Part shown: piece after piece, positions 1-8,229 of the stretch
Layout: each line of letters begins with the position of its first letter
Position numbering within the stretch: the first letter of the stretch is position 1
Assembly: GCA_937934745.1 (NCBI GenBank)
Contig: CALGZC010000028.1
Location: 1-64,000, forward strand
Reading direction: 5' to 3'
DNA from: an uncultured Blastocatellia bacterium
Lineage (GTDB): Bacteria > Acidobacteriota > Blastocatellia > Chloracidobacteriales > Chloracidobacteriaceae
Length of the DNA: 64,000 bases
Position numbers and translations under genes: made by a program
Notes under the pieces: generated by a model
Told to the model about the DNA's origin: nothing
The model's input: only the letters and a program-made list of their open reading frames with translations
The model's database searches: none

Positions 1-137
1 TGCTCGGCGGTCACCTTCCCCACTGCCTCCCAACAGCGCAGCGTCGTTACCGACACGCCTAACGCCGAAGCCGCTTCACCGATGCTTACGAATCTCCCTG
101 TATTGGACAGTACGGCATTGTTTTGATGGTATTTCAT
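1..137 (-). CDS. N-terminal fragment of an IS607-type serine recombinase (TnpA), cut by the window edge
   Basis: Reading the minus strand from the ATG at 137-135 gives 45 codons without a stop up to the edge. Residues about 16-40 look like a MerR-type helix-turn-helix (FVSIGEAASALGVSVTTL followed by RCWEAVGK). In IS607-family transposases this motif precedes the serine resolvase domain, and the TnpA protein mediates DNA-strand exchange. The catalytic part and any tnpB partner lie outside the window. The start codon is 19 bases beyond the panC stop, on the same strand, so the element would sit directly downstream of panC. A MerR-like regulator is the alternative. The protein family call is inference from the helix-turn-helix alone. 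Confidence 0.55.
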   Translation of the reverse strand, partial: MKYHQNNAVLSNTGRFVSIGEAASALGVSVTTLRCWEAVGKVTAE

Positions 138-156
138 CAACCAAACCGTTCAGGTC

Positions 157-1044
157 CTACTCATCGCCACCCAGAATGATGTTGTCCGTCAGCCGGACAT
201 GGCCGACATGCGCTGCTAAAGCCAGCAAGCAGTCTGCGTTTTCGGGAACAGCAGGTAACGGATTGAGATTGTCAAGATCCACCAGGGCAACGTACTCCGG
301 GCGCACCAGCGGCTCAGTTGCCAACACCTCCCGCACTGCATCAATCAGGGTGGCGGCGTCGCGTACACCATCACGCTCCACCAGCATCTGTGCCCGTTGC
401 AAGCTGCGGTAGAGGACCGGCGCGGCGCGGCGTTCGGCCGGATTGAGCAAAGCATTTCGTGACGAGATCACCAGACCATCCGGCCCACGCAACGTCGGAC
501 AGATGACGACTTCGGTGTCCATTGAAAGATCGCGCACCATGCGCCGAATAATGATTGACTGCTGGGCATCTTTCTGGCCGACCAGCGTAAAGTGCGGTTG
601 GACGATATTGATCAGCTTGTTGACAATGGTCGTGACGCCACGGAAATAGTTCGGTTGGTTAGCACCGCATAACCGGCAATCCAAAATGTCCGTGGTGACA
701 TAGGTGAGAAAGTCTTCCGGGTAAATTTCATCCATGCTCGGCGCAAACAACACATCAACGCCTTTGTTGGCCACCAGCTCGGCATCGCGCGCCAGATCGC
801 GCGTTGGAACTTCAAACTCATCGTCGCCCTGGAAGTAAATCGGGTTGAAAAAGATGGAAACAACCACGACGTCGGCTATGATTTGGGCGCGGCGGATCAA
901 ACTGGCATGCCCCTCATGCAGGGCACTCATCGTCGGAATGAGCGCCAGCTTTTTTCCATCGCGCTTCAGGCGCGGGGCTAACATCCGCATGCGTGGAATT
1001 CGCGTGACAATTTCCATCGTCTGTACCGATGCTTCGTGGGGCAA
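157..1044 (-). CDS. panC: Pantothenate synthetase
   Basis: Condenses pantoate with beta-alanine using ATP, the last step of pantothenate (vitamin B5) synthesis in the cytosol. Visible family motifs are PTMSALHEGH at residues 37-46 (ATP-binding HIGH-like motif), the GQKDAQQ segment and the RGPDGLVISSRN segment near the KMSKS-like loop. Length 295 is slightly above the usual 280. The far start is a TTG at 1044; an ATG at 1017 (residue 10, MEIVTRI) is equally plausible, and neither has a convincing ribosome binding site. The usual VNPMQF-type segment reads FFNPIYFQ and is followed by a slightly divergent loop. It is unlinked to panB or panD here. Confidence 0.93.
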   Translation of the reverse strand: MPHEASVQTMEIVTRIPRMRMLAPRLKRDGKKLALIPTMSALHEGHASLIRRAQIIADVVVVSIFFNPIYFQGDDEFEVPTRDLARDAELVANKGVDVLFAPSMDEIYPEDFLTYVTTDILDCRLCGANQPNYFRGVTTIVNKLINIVQPHFTLVGQKDAQQSIIIRRMVRDLSMDTEVVICPTLRGPDGLVISSRNALLNPAERRAAPVLYRSLQRAQMLVERDGVRDAATLIDAVREVLATEPLVRPEYVALVDLDNLNPLPAVPENADCLLALAAHVGHVRLTDNIILGGDE

Positions 1045-1082
1045 GAACGATGGACCGCCCTTGCCGTAAAATGGTTCGCAGC

Positions 1083-1799
1083 TTACATCTGGTGACTTTC
1101 GGGCTGTAGCACCAGCTCATTTAAAACACCGTTGCCGGTGTGTGAAGCAGCAAACAAAATGGCACGCGCCGCTTCGTCAAGCGACAACATTTTGTCACGT
1201 TGGACGCGCATGGCAATGGTATCCCAAAACGACGAATCAACGCCGCCAAAGTGCAGCAGCGTAAAGCGAATGCCGCTCCGCTTTAGATCAAGCGCCATCG
1301 CGCGTGTCAGCCCGGTGACGGCAAACTTCGAGGCGCAGTAGCCGGCCGCCTGCATCATGGCCATGCGACCGAGAATTCCGGGGATATTGATAACCAGGCC
1401 ACCACCTGTTTTGGCCATTTCTGCCGCCGCCAGTTGGGTGACAGTAAACACGCCGCGCACATTGACGGCGAGCATTCGATCCAGCTCCTCTTCGGTCAAC
1501 TCTTGGAATGGCTTGAGAATTCCAATCCCGGCTGCATTGACGACCACATCAATGCGCCCCAGTTCGGCGACTGTTGTGGTGACAAAGGTTGCCACCTGCT
1601 CACGGCGTGTCGTATCCGTCGGCAGGGCGACAACACGCCGCCCCAGTCGCCGAATCTCAGCGGCGACCGCTTCAAGCTCTGCCCCTGTTCGTGATCCAAT
1701 AGCGACATCAGCGCCGTGGCGGGCAAAGGCGAGGGCAGCTGCGCGTCCGATACCACGACCGCCACCCGTAATCAGCACAACTTTTCCGCTAAAATCCAT
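1083..1799 (-). CDS. Short-chain dehydrogenase/reductase fold protein lacking the catalytic serine
   Basis: A 238-residue Rossmann protein. The cofactor loop TGGGRGIG is at residues 11-18, NAAG at 88-91 and the YxxxK pair is Y154/K158 (GYCASKF). In classical SDRs a serine lies 13 residues before the tyrosine; here that position is Gly141 in INIPGILG. Either it catalyses poorly, has shifted chemistry, or acts as a binding protein. The ATG at 1799 is chosen over an in-frame start 21 bases further out because AGGAG (complement of 1808-1812) sits 8 bases upstream. It is divergent from the PBP1B-like gene, so a promoter region for both should lie around 1800-1886. The substrate cannot be read from sequence. 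Confidence 0.85.
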   Translation of the reverse strand: MDFSGKVVLITGGGRGIGRAAALAFARHGADVAIGSRTGAELEAVAAEIRRLGRRVVALPTDTTRREQVATFVTTTVAELGRIDVVVNAAGIGILKPFQELTEEELDRMLAVNVRGVFTVTQLAAAEMAKTGGGLVINIPGILGRMAMMQAAGYCASKFAVTGLTRAMALDLKRSGIRFTLLHFGGVDSSFWDTIAMRVQRDKMLSLDEAARAILFAASHTGNGVLNELVLQPESHQM

Positions 1800-1886
1800 G
1801 CATCTAACTCCTGAAACCAATCTTCAAACGACGTAGGCTTGGCCAAGCGACGCTTGGTGGGCCGTAGCAACACATGCGCTAGCCTC

Positions 1887-4277
1887 ATGACAGGAAACCA
1901 CTTCGCCTTCAAGAACAATCCACGGGTTTTTCGCAAAAAGCGCTGGTGGCAACACCTGGTGACGCCGCGCCGTATTTTCCTGCTGGCACTCGCGTTGCTC
2001 CCCATTGTTGGGGTGCTGCTCTACTACTACGTCGTGTTTTCGTCGCTGATCGACCGAAAGCTGCAAGGCGAAGCATTCGTGCGGGCAAGCGGCATCTATG
2101 CAGCGCCGGCGCGGATTATCCGGGGCGGCGCATTCGGCAAGACACAGATTCTGGATTATCTCGCCCGCGCCGGTTACACCGCCCAACCGTCGGGCTACGA
2201 TCTCAGCCGCGGCCACTATCGGCTCAACGGCAACCGGCTCGACATCGTACCGAGCGCCAACGTCCAACATGCGAGCTGGTACTTCCCTGCTGTTCGGATT
2301 CGCTTCAACGGCAACACGCCGGTCGCAATCACTGAACTATCCGGCCAAAAGGCGCTTTCCGAATGCCTTCTTGAGCCTCCGCTGCTGACCGCCCTTAATC
2401 AGGAACGTGAAAAGCGGAAAATCGTTGAGTTCAACGACCTCCCCAAAACACTGGTCAACGCTATTGTCGCTGTTGAGGACCGACGTTTTTTCGACCACCC
2501 CGGCATTGACATTCGCAGCCTGGCCCGTGCCGTGTACAACAACTTTTTCGAGCGGGACGGCACCCTTCAAGGCGGTTCGACCATTACCCAGCAACTGGTC
2601 AAAAACTTCTTCCTGACCCCGGAGCGCACGCTCAGCCGCAAGCTCAAGGAAGCCTACATCGCCGTTCTGCTCGAAACACGCCTGACCAAACAGCAGATTT
2701 TCCAGCTGTACTGCAACGAGATTTATCTGGGGCAGGACGGCAGTTACTCGATCAACGGTGTCGGCGAAGCGGCGCGCTTTTATTTCACCAAGAATGTCTC
2801 CAACCTCACACTACCGGAGGCAGCCTTTCTGGCGGGGATCATTCGCGGCCCTGGCTACTACTCGCCGTTCAAACATCCTGACCGGGCGCTAGAACGACGC
2901 AATAAAGTCCTGGGAGATATGCTCGATGTCGGCTTCATTACCCAGGCAGAGTACGATCAAGCCAAGGCAGCCGCGCTGGGCGTGGCGCCGCGCCGTGCCG
3001 CGAGCAACGTTGATGCTCCCTACTTCCTTGACTATCTTCAGCACGTCCTTGCCGAACGAAAACTCGATTGGGTGTTATCCGACCCGGCAACACGCCTGTA
3101 CACCACTCTCGACCTTAACCTCCAGCAGGCGGCAACAGAGGCGGTGCAAAACGGTATTGCCAATCTGAGCAAAAAGCCGGCTTCCGGTCTGGATGCGGCC
3201 CTGATTGCCCTTGACGCGCACACGGGCGACATTCTGGCGATGGTGGGTGGGCGGGACTACGCCCAATCGCAATTGAACCGCGTGACCGAGGCTCGCCGCC
3301 AACCCGGTTCGGTGTTCAAACCCTTTGTTTATACAGCGGCAATTGAGAAGCGGGTCGTCACACCGTCGTCGTTGTTCAAAGACGAGAAACGCACATTCCC
3401 CTACGGAGACGGACAAACCTACAGTCCCGATAACTTTGGACAAGCGTACAGCAACCAGTACGTCACCGTTCGCACTGCCCTGACCAAATCGTTGAACGTG
3501 GTGACAGTCAGTGTGGCCGAAGCGGTCGGTTACAACCGGGTGGCGCAGATGGCGGAACGGTGTGGCTTACCACGCCCGGAGGCCTATCCGAGCCTCGCGC
3601 TGGGCGTGAAGGAGGCAACGCCGATGGAAGTTGCACGCGCCTACACGGTGTTCCCCAACCGCGGTCTGCGGGTTGAGCCACGCGCACTGACCCTGATCAC
3701 CAATGGGAAAGGCGAACCGGTGGAGAGTTTTGAACCACAGACGAAGGCCGTGGTGTCGCCCGACGTGGCAGCAGTCATGACACATTTGTTACGCGGGCCG
3801 GTTGAGCGCGGAACGGCCGCCAAGGCGAAGGGCTTGACCAAAGCCCTTGCCGGGAAAACTGGGACGAGCCGGGATGGATGGTTTGCCGGTTTCACACCCC
3901 ATCTGGTGTGTGTTGTGTACGTCGGCTATGACGACAATCGTCAACTCGGCCTCACAGGTGGCAGTTCGGCCCTTCCAATTTTCCTGAGCTTTATGCGGGC
4001 CGTGCTTAAGTTTCGCCCCGATCTCGCCGGCGATAGCTTCCCAGAAGCCGACGGCGTCGAGAAAGTCACCGTTGATTTGCAAACCGGCTTGCTGCCGTCC
4101 CCCTCCTGTCCAGGGGAGACGATTGAGGAATGGTTTCTGGCCGGGACATCACCGAAAAAAATCTGCACGCAACTTGACTCCGAAGCCAGCAGCGCACCTG
4201 ACCCAGTTGCCGATCCCGATGTCACGTTACCGCTGTTTGAACTGCCGCTCCTCAAGCTACCGCCGCCACCACAGTGA
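1887..4277 (+). CDS. Bifunctional penicillin-binding protein, PBP1B-like
   Basis: Inner-membrane peptidoglycan synthase combining glycosyltransferase and transpeptidase activity. A basic N-terminus is followed by one membrane segment (IFLLALALLPIVGVLLYYYV), a UB2H-like stretch (GIYAAPARIIRGG), the GT51 domain with EDRRFFDHPG (catalytic Glu near residue 197) and GGSTITQQL, and then the transpeptidase with SVFK (Ser about 475), SLN and KTG (Lys about 657). The C-terminal tail is proline-rich and ends PLLKLPPPPQ. The ATG at 1887 gives 796 residues. An in-frame TTG at 1839 would add 16 residues; neither has a clear ribosome binding site. A second, PBP1A-type enzyme is encoded at 25549-28266. Confidence 0.92.
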   Translation: MTGNHFAFKNNPRVFRKKRWWQHLVTPRRIFLLALALLPIVGVLLYYYVVFSSLIDRKLQGEAFVRASGIYAAPARIIRGGAFGKTQILDYLARAGYTAQPSGYDLSRGHYRLNGNRLDIVPSANVQHASWYFPAVRIRFNGNTPVAITELSGQKALSECLLEPPLLTALNQEREKRKIVEFNDLPKTLVNAIVAVEDRRFFDHPGIDIRSLARAVYNNFFERDGTLQGGSTITQQLVKNFFLTPERTLSRKLKEAYIAVLLETRLTKQQIFQLYCNEIYLGQDGSYSINGVGEAARFYFTKNVSNLTLPEAAFLAGIIRGPGYYSPFKHPDRALERRNKVLGDMLDVGFITQAEYDQAKAAALGVAPRRAASNVDAPYFLDYLQHVLAERKLDWVLSDPATRLYTTLDLNLQQAATEAVQNGIANLSKKPASGLDAALIALDAHTGDILAMVGGRDYAQSQLNRVTEARRQPGSVFKPFVYTAAIEKRVVTPSSLFKDEKRTFPYGDGQTYSPDNFGQAYSNQYVTVRTALTKSLNVVTVSVAEAVGYNRVAQMAERCGLPRPEAYPSLALGVKEATPMEVARAYTVFPNRGLRVEPRALTLITNGKGEPVESFEPQTKAVVSPDVAAVMTHLLRGPVERGTAAKAKGLTKALAGKTGTSRDGWFAGFTPHLVCVVYVGYDDNRQLGLTGGSSALPIFLSFMRAVLKFRPDLAGDSFPEADGVEKVTVDLQTGLLPSPSCPGETIEEWFLAGTSPKKICTQLDSEASSAPDPVADPDVTLPLFELPLLKLPPPPQ

Positions 4278-4526
4278 CGACACGCGATTAGTCTTTCCGT
4301 TTACAACGGCGAGTGTGGGGGGGGGGCATCTGACCTGCCTCATTGCAAAGGCATCCCCGACGGAGCACAAACTCCGGGTGTGCCCGCCGGCAGCGCCGTC
4401 CCTCCCGGCTGACACACCCAGGGTGCTTTACCGGCTCACCGCTTTTGTTCATCCTGTTGGCTACAAAACTTAACCCTGAATTGCACGGTTGCCGCGACTG
4501 GACGCGGACCGCGTTCGGCTTGAGCT
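4278..4526. other. Non-coding gap with a run of ten G
   Basis: Between the PBP1B-like gene and leuS. It holds a homopolymer of ten G at 4317-4326 and a small hairpin (CGGAG at 4361-4365 pairing with CTCCG at 4372-4376). I see no convincing ORF, tRNA or terminator, and no T-box-like antiterminator upstream of leuS. The G run is a likely place for sequencing or replication slippage. Confidence 0.5.
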
Positions 4527-7061
4527 ATGCACGAAAAATACCAACCCCACGTTATTGAAGAACACTGGCAGCGCGTTTGGCGCACCGAACAAACCTTTGC
4601 TGCCCGCGATGACGGCACGCGCCCACGTTACTACATGCTGGAAATGCTGCCGTACCCATCGGGACGTATTCATCTCGGCCACGTTCGCAACTACAGCATC
4701 GGCGACGCCGTGGCCTGGTACAAGCGGCTGCGCGGCTATGATGTCCTGCACCCGATGGGCTGGGATGCTTTTGGGCTACCGGCCGAAAACGCGGCCATCA
4801 AACACGGCGCGCGCCCCGATGCGTGGACGTTCCACAACATTGCGGCCATGCGCGCGCAATTGCAACGCTTGGGCTTCAGCTATGACTGGAGTCGCGAAAT
4901 TGCGACCTGCCGCCCGGAGTACTACCGGTGGAATCAGTGGATGTTTATCCAACTCTTCAAGAAAGGGCTGGTGTACCGCAAGCGGTCGGTTGTCAACTGG
5001 TGCCCGAAGTGCAACACAAGTCTGGCAAATGAGCAGGCCGAAGGTGGCTACTGTTGGCGGCACGAAGACACACCGGTTGAACAACGGGAACTAGAACAGT
5101 GGTTCGTTCGGCAGACATACTACGCGGAAGAACTGCTGGCCGGCATCGAGGGAGTCCTGCGGGAGGGGTGGCCTGGCCACGTTCTGAAGCGGCAGCGGGA
5201 TTGGATCGGCCGCAGCGAAGGCGCAGAAGTTGACTTCGCCCTGGCCGACACCCCGCATGTGAAGATTCGGATTTTCACAACACGGCTGGACACAATTTAC
5301 GGCGCCAACGCGATCATTGTCGCCCCGGAGCATCCGCTGATGCCAACGCTGCTCGAACACAGCCCGGTTCGTGCCAAAGTGGCAGCGTTTGTTGAGCGCA
5401 GTACGGCCCAGCCGCTCCGCGAACGCACCGAGTCGCGCGAAAAAGAAGGCGTAGCAATCGGCCTTGCCGCCGTCAATCCGTTCAATGGCGAACGCTTGCC
5501 GGTCTGGACGGCCAACTTTGTTCTCGCACAGTATGGCACGGGGGCGCTGATGAGCGTCCCGGCGCATGACGAGCGCGACTTTGAGTTCGCGCAAAAGTAT
5601 GGACTTCCCATCCGCCGTGTTGTCTGGGATGCCGAACCCAACACCTCCAACGCCACACCGGACTCGTCCACACTCCCATTTCTAGAAGAAGGACGACTCG
5701 GCGCCGACTGTGGCCCGTTCGCAGGCCTGCCGTCCGATGCAGCGCGCGCGGCGATGGCGGACTACGCCGAAGCGCAGGGATTCGGCAAACGAACAGTTGT
5801 CTATCGCCTGCGCGACTGGGGTATTTCCCGCCAACGCGCGTGGGGTACCCCGATCCCTATGATCCACTGCGACGCCTGTGGAACGATTTCACCCGAACAA
5901 GAGGAAAACCTACCCGTCCTGTTGCCGCCAGATCTGGATTTTTCTGCCGGCGCACCACTGGCAACACACCCAACGTTTACCAAGGTCACCTGCCCCACCT
6001 GCGGAGCGCCTGCGCGGCGCGACACCGACACGATGGATACCTTTGTGGACTCCAACTGGTATTACTTTCGCTACTGCGATCCGCACAACGACCGGCAGCC
6101 GTTTGACACGGCAACGGTCAAACGGTGGTTGCCGGTGGATTTCTACATCGGTGGGGATGAACATGCCGTCATGCACCTGATTTATACGCGGGCTTGGACC
6201 ATGATGATGCGCGACATTGGCCTGATTGACTTCGGCGAGCCGGTCAAGCGCCTGCTCACGCAGGGCATGGTTATCCTCAACGGGGCAAAAATGTCGAAAT
6301 CGCTGGGGAACATCGTTGACCCGGACGAAATGATCCGCCGCTACGGTGCCGATGCCACGCGGCTGTCGATCTTGTTTGCAGCTCCACCGGAACGAGAAGT
6401 AGATTGGAAGCGGGTCACGGATGAACACGGCGGCGACGATTACCCGGCGGCGGAAGGCGCGATGCGCTATCTGGCGCGTGTCTGGCGGTTGGCGCATCGG
6501 TGGCGCGACCGGTGCCGCGCTGTGACCGGGCTGCCAGAAATCACCTCACCGGTGGTAGAAGCAGCCCGGCGTGCAACGCATCAGGCGATTGCACGCGCGA
6601 CAGATGCTTTTGAAAATGGCCTGCGACTCAATGTCGTCGTCGCCATCTGCATGGAGCTGACCAATGCCCTCTATGAATTTGATACCGCAGTCGGCACGAC
6701 GACCGAAGTTGCAGCCGCCCAAACCATGCGCGAAGGGCTGGAGGCGTTGACGCTGATGCTGACGCCGTTAGCCCCGCATCTTGCCTCCGAGCTGTGGCGT
6801 GAGCTGGGCCAGACCATCCCGCTGTCTGAAGCCGCCTGGCCGACCTATGACCCCGCGCTCGCCTGTGAACCACAACTCGAGATTCCGGTGCAAGTCAACG
6901 GCAAGCTCAAAAGCAAGGTGCTGGTCGCACCGGATGTCACCGATGCTGCGTTGGAAGCGGCAGCACTGGCAGACGCCAAAATCAAAGCCCTGACCGACGG
7001 CAAAACCATCGCCAAGGTCATCGTCGTCCCTAAGCGGCTGGTTAACATCGTCCTGCGGTGA
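4527..7061 (+). CDS. leuS: Leucyl-tRNA synthetase
   Basis: Class Ia synthetase that charges tRNA-Leu in the cytosol. It has PYPSGRIHLGH (HIGH motif), the GWDAFGLPAENAA segment, a zinc-type C-x2-C pair (WCPKCNTS), an editing domain with a TTRLDT-type motif, a second zinc-like element (HCDACG and CPTCGAP), and AKMSKSLGN near residue 590. The C-terminal PVQVNGKLKSK segment is typical of bacterial LeuRS. Length 844 fits the family. The upstream Shine-Dalgarno is weak. The neighbouring bchC starts 41 bases later, so bchC may be read from the same transcript. Confidence 0.97.
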   Translation: MHEKYQPHVIEEHWQRVWRTEQTFAARDDGTRPRYYMLEMLPYPSGRIHLGHVRNYSIGDAVAWYKRLRGYDVLHPMGWDAFGLPAENAAIKHGARPDAWTFHNIAAMRAQLQRLGFSYDWSREIATCRPEYYRWNQWMFIQLFKKGLVYRKRSVVNWCPKCNTSLANEQAEGGYCWRHEDTPVEQRELEQWFVRQTYYAEELLAGIEGVLREGWPGHVLKRQRDWIGRSEGAEVDFALADTPHVKIRIFTTRLDTIYGANAIIVAPEHPLMPTLLEHSPVRAKVAAFVERSTAQPLRERTESREKEGVAIGLAAVNPFNGERLPVWTANFVLAQYGTGALMSVPAHDERDFEFAQKYGLPIRRVVWDAEPNTSNATPDSSTLPFLEEGRLGADCGPFAGLPSDAARAAMADYAEAQGFGKRTVVYRLRDWGISRQRAWGTPIPMIHCDACGTISPEQEENLPVLLPPDLDFSAGAPLATHPTFTKVTCPTCGAPARRDTDTMDTFVDSNWYYFRYCDPHNDRQPFDTATVKRWLPVDFYIGGDEHAVMHLIYTRAWTMMMRDIGLIDFGEPVKRLLTQGMVILNGAKMSKSLGNIVDPDEMIRRYGADATRLSILFAAPPEREVDWKRVTDEHGGDDYPAAEGAMRYLARVWRLAHRWRDRCRAVTGLPEITSPVVEAARRATHQAIARATDAFENGLRLNVVVAICMELTNALYEFDTAVGTTTEVAAAQTMREGLEALTLMLTPLAPHLASELWRELGQTIPLSEAAWPTYDPALACEPQLEIPVQVNGKLKSKVLVAPDVTDAALEAAALADAKIKALTDGKTIAKVIVVPKRLVNIVLR

Positions 7062-7102
7062 AGCGCGAACAGCGCCTGACCCGCACCTTGAACAGATAAC
7101 GC

Positions 7103-8050
7103 ATGGAAGCCATTGTCATTTACGCACCTCATGAAATCGGTCTGCAAACCATCCCCCTGCCGCCGATGACACCCACGTCAGTGCGGGTCGCCACCCGGCT
7201 GACCTCCATCAGCGCCGGAACTGAACGGATGACACTCGAAGGGCGGTTGCCCGGCATGCCGCAACTGCGCTACCCGCTCATTCCGGGTTATGAAACGGTC
7301 GGTGTCGTCGTGGAAGTCGGTGAGGACGTGTCCCCGGAGCAGTTCCAAGTCGGTGACCGCGTCTTTTTACCCGGTACAATCCGCTACGAGGGCTTCTTCT
7401 CGGTTTTTGGGGGACAAGTTTCTGAGTCCGTCAACGACGTGACGCGCCCCATTAAGATCTCGTCCAACATGACAGATGAAACGGCGCTGCTGTTGGCACT
7501 CGGCGCGACGGCCTGGCATGGCGTGCGCGACCTGGTCGCAGCAGGCAGCCGGCCGTCTGTCCTGGTGCTGGGCCAGGGTATTGTTGGACAGTTGGCAGCA
7601 CGTATGCTGACCCACCTGGGAGCGGAAGTCACCATCGCCGACACGATCGCCTTCCGCGTTGGGTTGGGTGAAGCCGACCACTTCATTGTTGTCAACCAGG
7701 AAAGTGATATCCCGTCCGACACATATGATGTCGTCGTCGAGGCAACCGGCAACATCGCATGCTTTGACACAGCCGTGCGTGCACTCAAAAAACGCGGGCA
7801 CCTTCGCTCACTCGGCTTCTACGAAGAGATTCGTCTGGCATTTGGGCCGGCCTTCATCAAGGAGATTCGGCTTGACATTGCCGGCGAATGGGATGCCGAT
7901 GATATGACGTTCACCCTCCGGTTTCTCGCCGACCACGATGCCCAGCTCCGGCAGTTGATCACGCACCAATTGCCGGCCCGTGAGCCTCAACGGGCCTATA
8001 CCGTCGCACTCCGCGACCCCGAGTGTTTGAAAATCGCACTCACATGGTAA
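7103..8050 (+). CDS. bchC: Bacteriochlorophyllide a dehydrogenase (BchC)
   Basis: A 315-residue zinc-less MDR-type dehydrogenase. BchC oxidises the C3 hydroxyethyl group of the chlorin/bacteriochlorin ring to the 3-acetyl group on the way to bacteriochlorophyll a. Visible are the N-terminal GroES-like segment (ISAGTERMTLEGRLPGMP, then YPLIPGYETVG) and the nucleotide-binding loop VLGQGIVGQLAARM near residue 155. The chain is shorter than in generic alcohol dehydrogenases, as expected for BchC. It is followed by bchZ, an earlier-acting gene of the same branch, which strongly supports the call. bchX and bchY are not in the window. Confidence 0.9.
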   Translation: MEAIVIYAPHEIGLQTIPLPPMTPTSVRVATRLTSISAGTERMTLEGRLPGMPQLRYPLIPGYETVGVVVEVGEDVSPEQFQVGDRVFLPGTIRYEGFFSVFGGQVSESVNDVTRPIKISSNMTDETALLLALGATAWHGVRDLVAAGSRPSVLVLGQGIVGQLAARMLTHLGAEVTIADTIAFRVGLGEADHFIVVNQESDIPSDTYDVVVEATGNIACFDTAVRALKKRGHLRSLGFYEEIRLAFGPAFIKEIRLDIAGEWDADDMTFTLRFLADHDAQLRQLITHQLPAREPQRAYTVALRDPECLKIALTW

Positions 8051-8229
8051 GTTGGTTGCAGGGTGGATACTGCGGTGTCTAACCTGAATTTTCGCCGACA
8101 ACGTTCACGGGCCGATGTTCCCCGGCCCTGGTTACGTGATGCTGGTTGTGTGAGTGCGGCAGACACCGCCGCGCTCGATGTCCTGTACTCTCTGCCTCTA
8201 CTCTCTGCTCGATTGGGAGCGTCCCGCCT

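Noticed and set aside
8109-8128. GGGCCG/CGGCCC hairpin between bchC and bchZ as a terminator
   Set aside because: Only six base pairs and no T-run; the genes are probably cotranscribed.
8146-8229. Longer N-terminus of bchZ starting at 8146
   Set aside because: Cys- and Arg-rich leader not typical of BchZ; a better ribosome binding site supports 8230.
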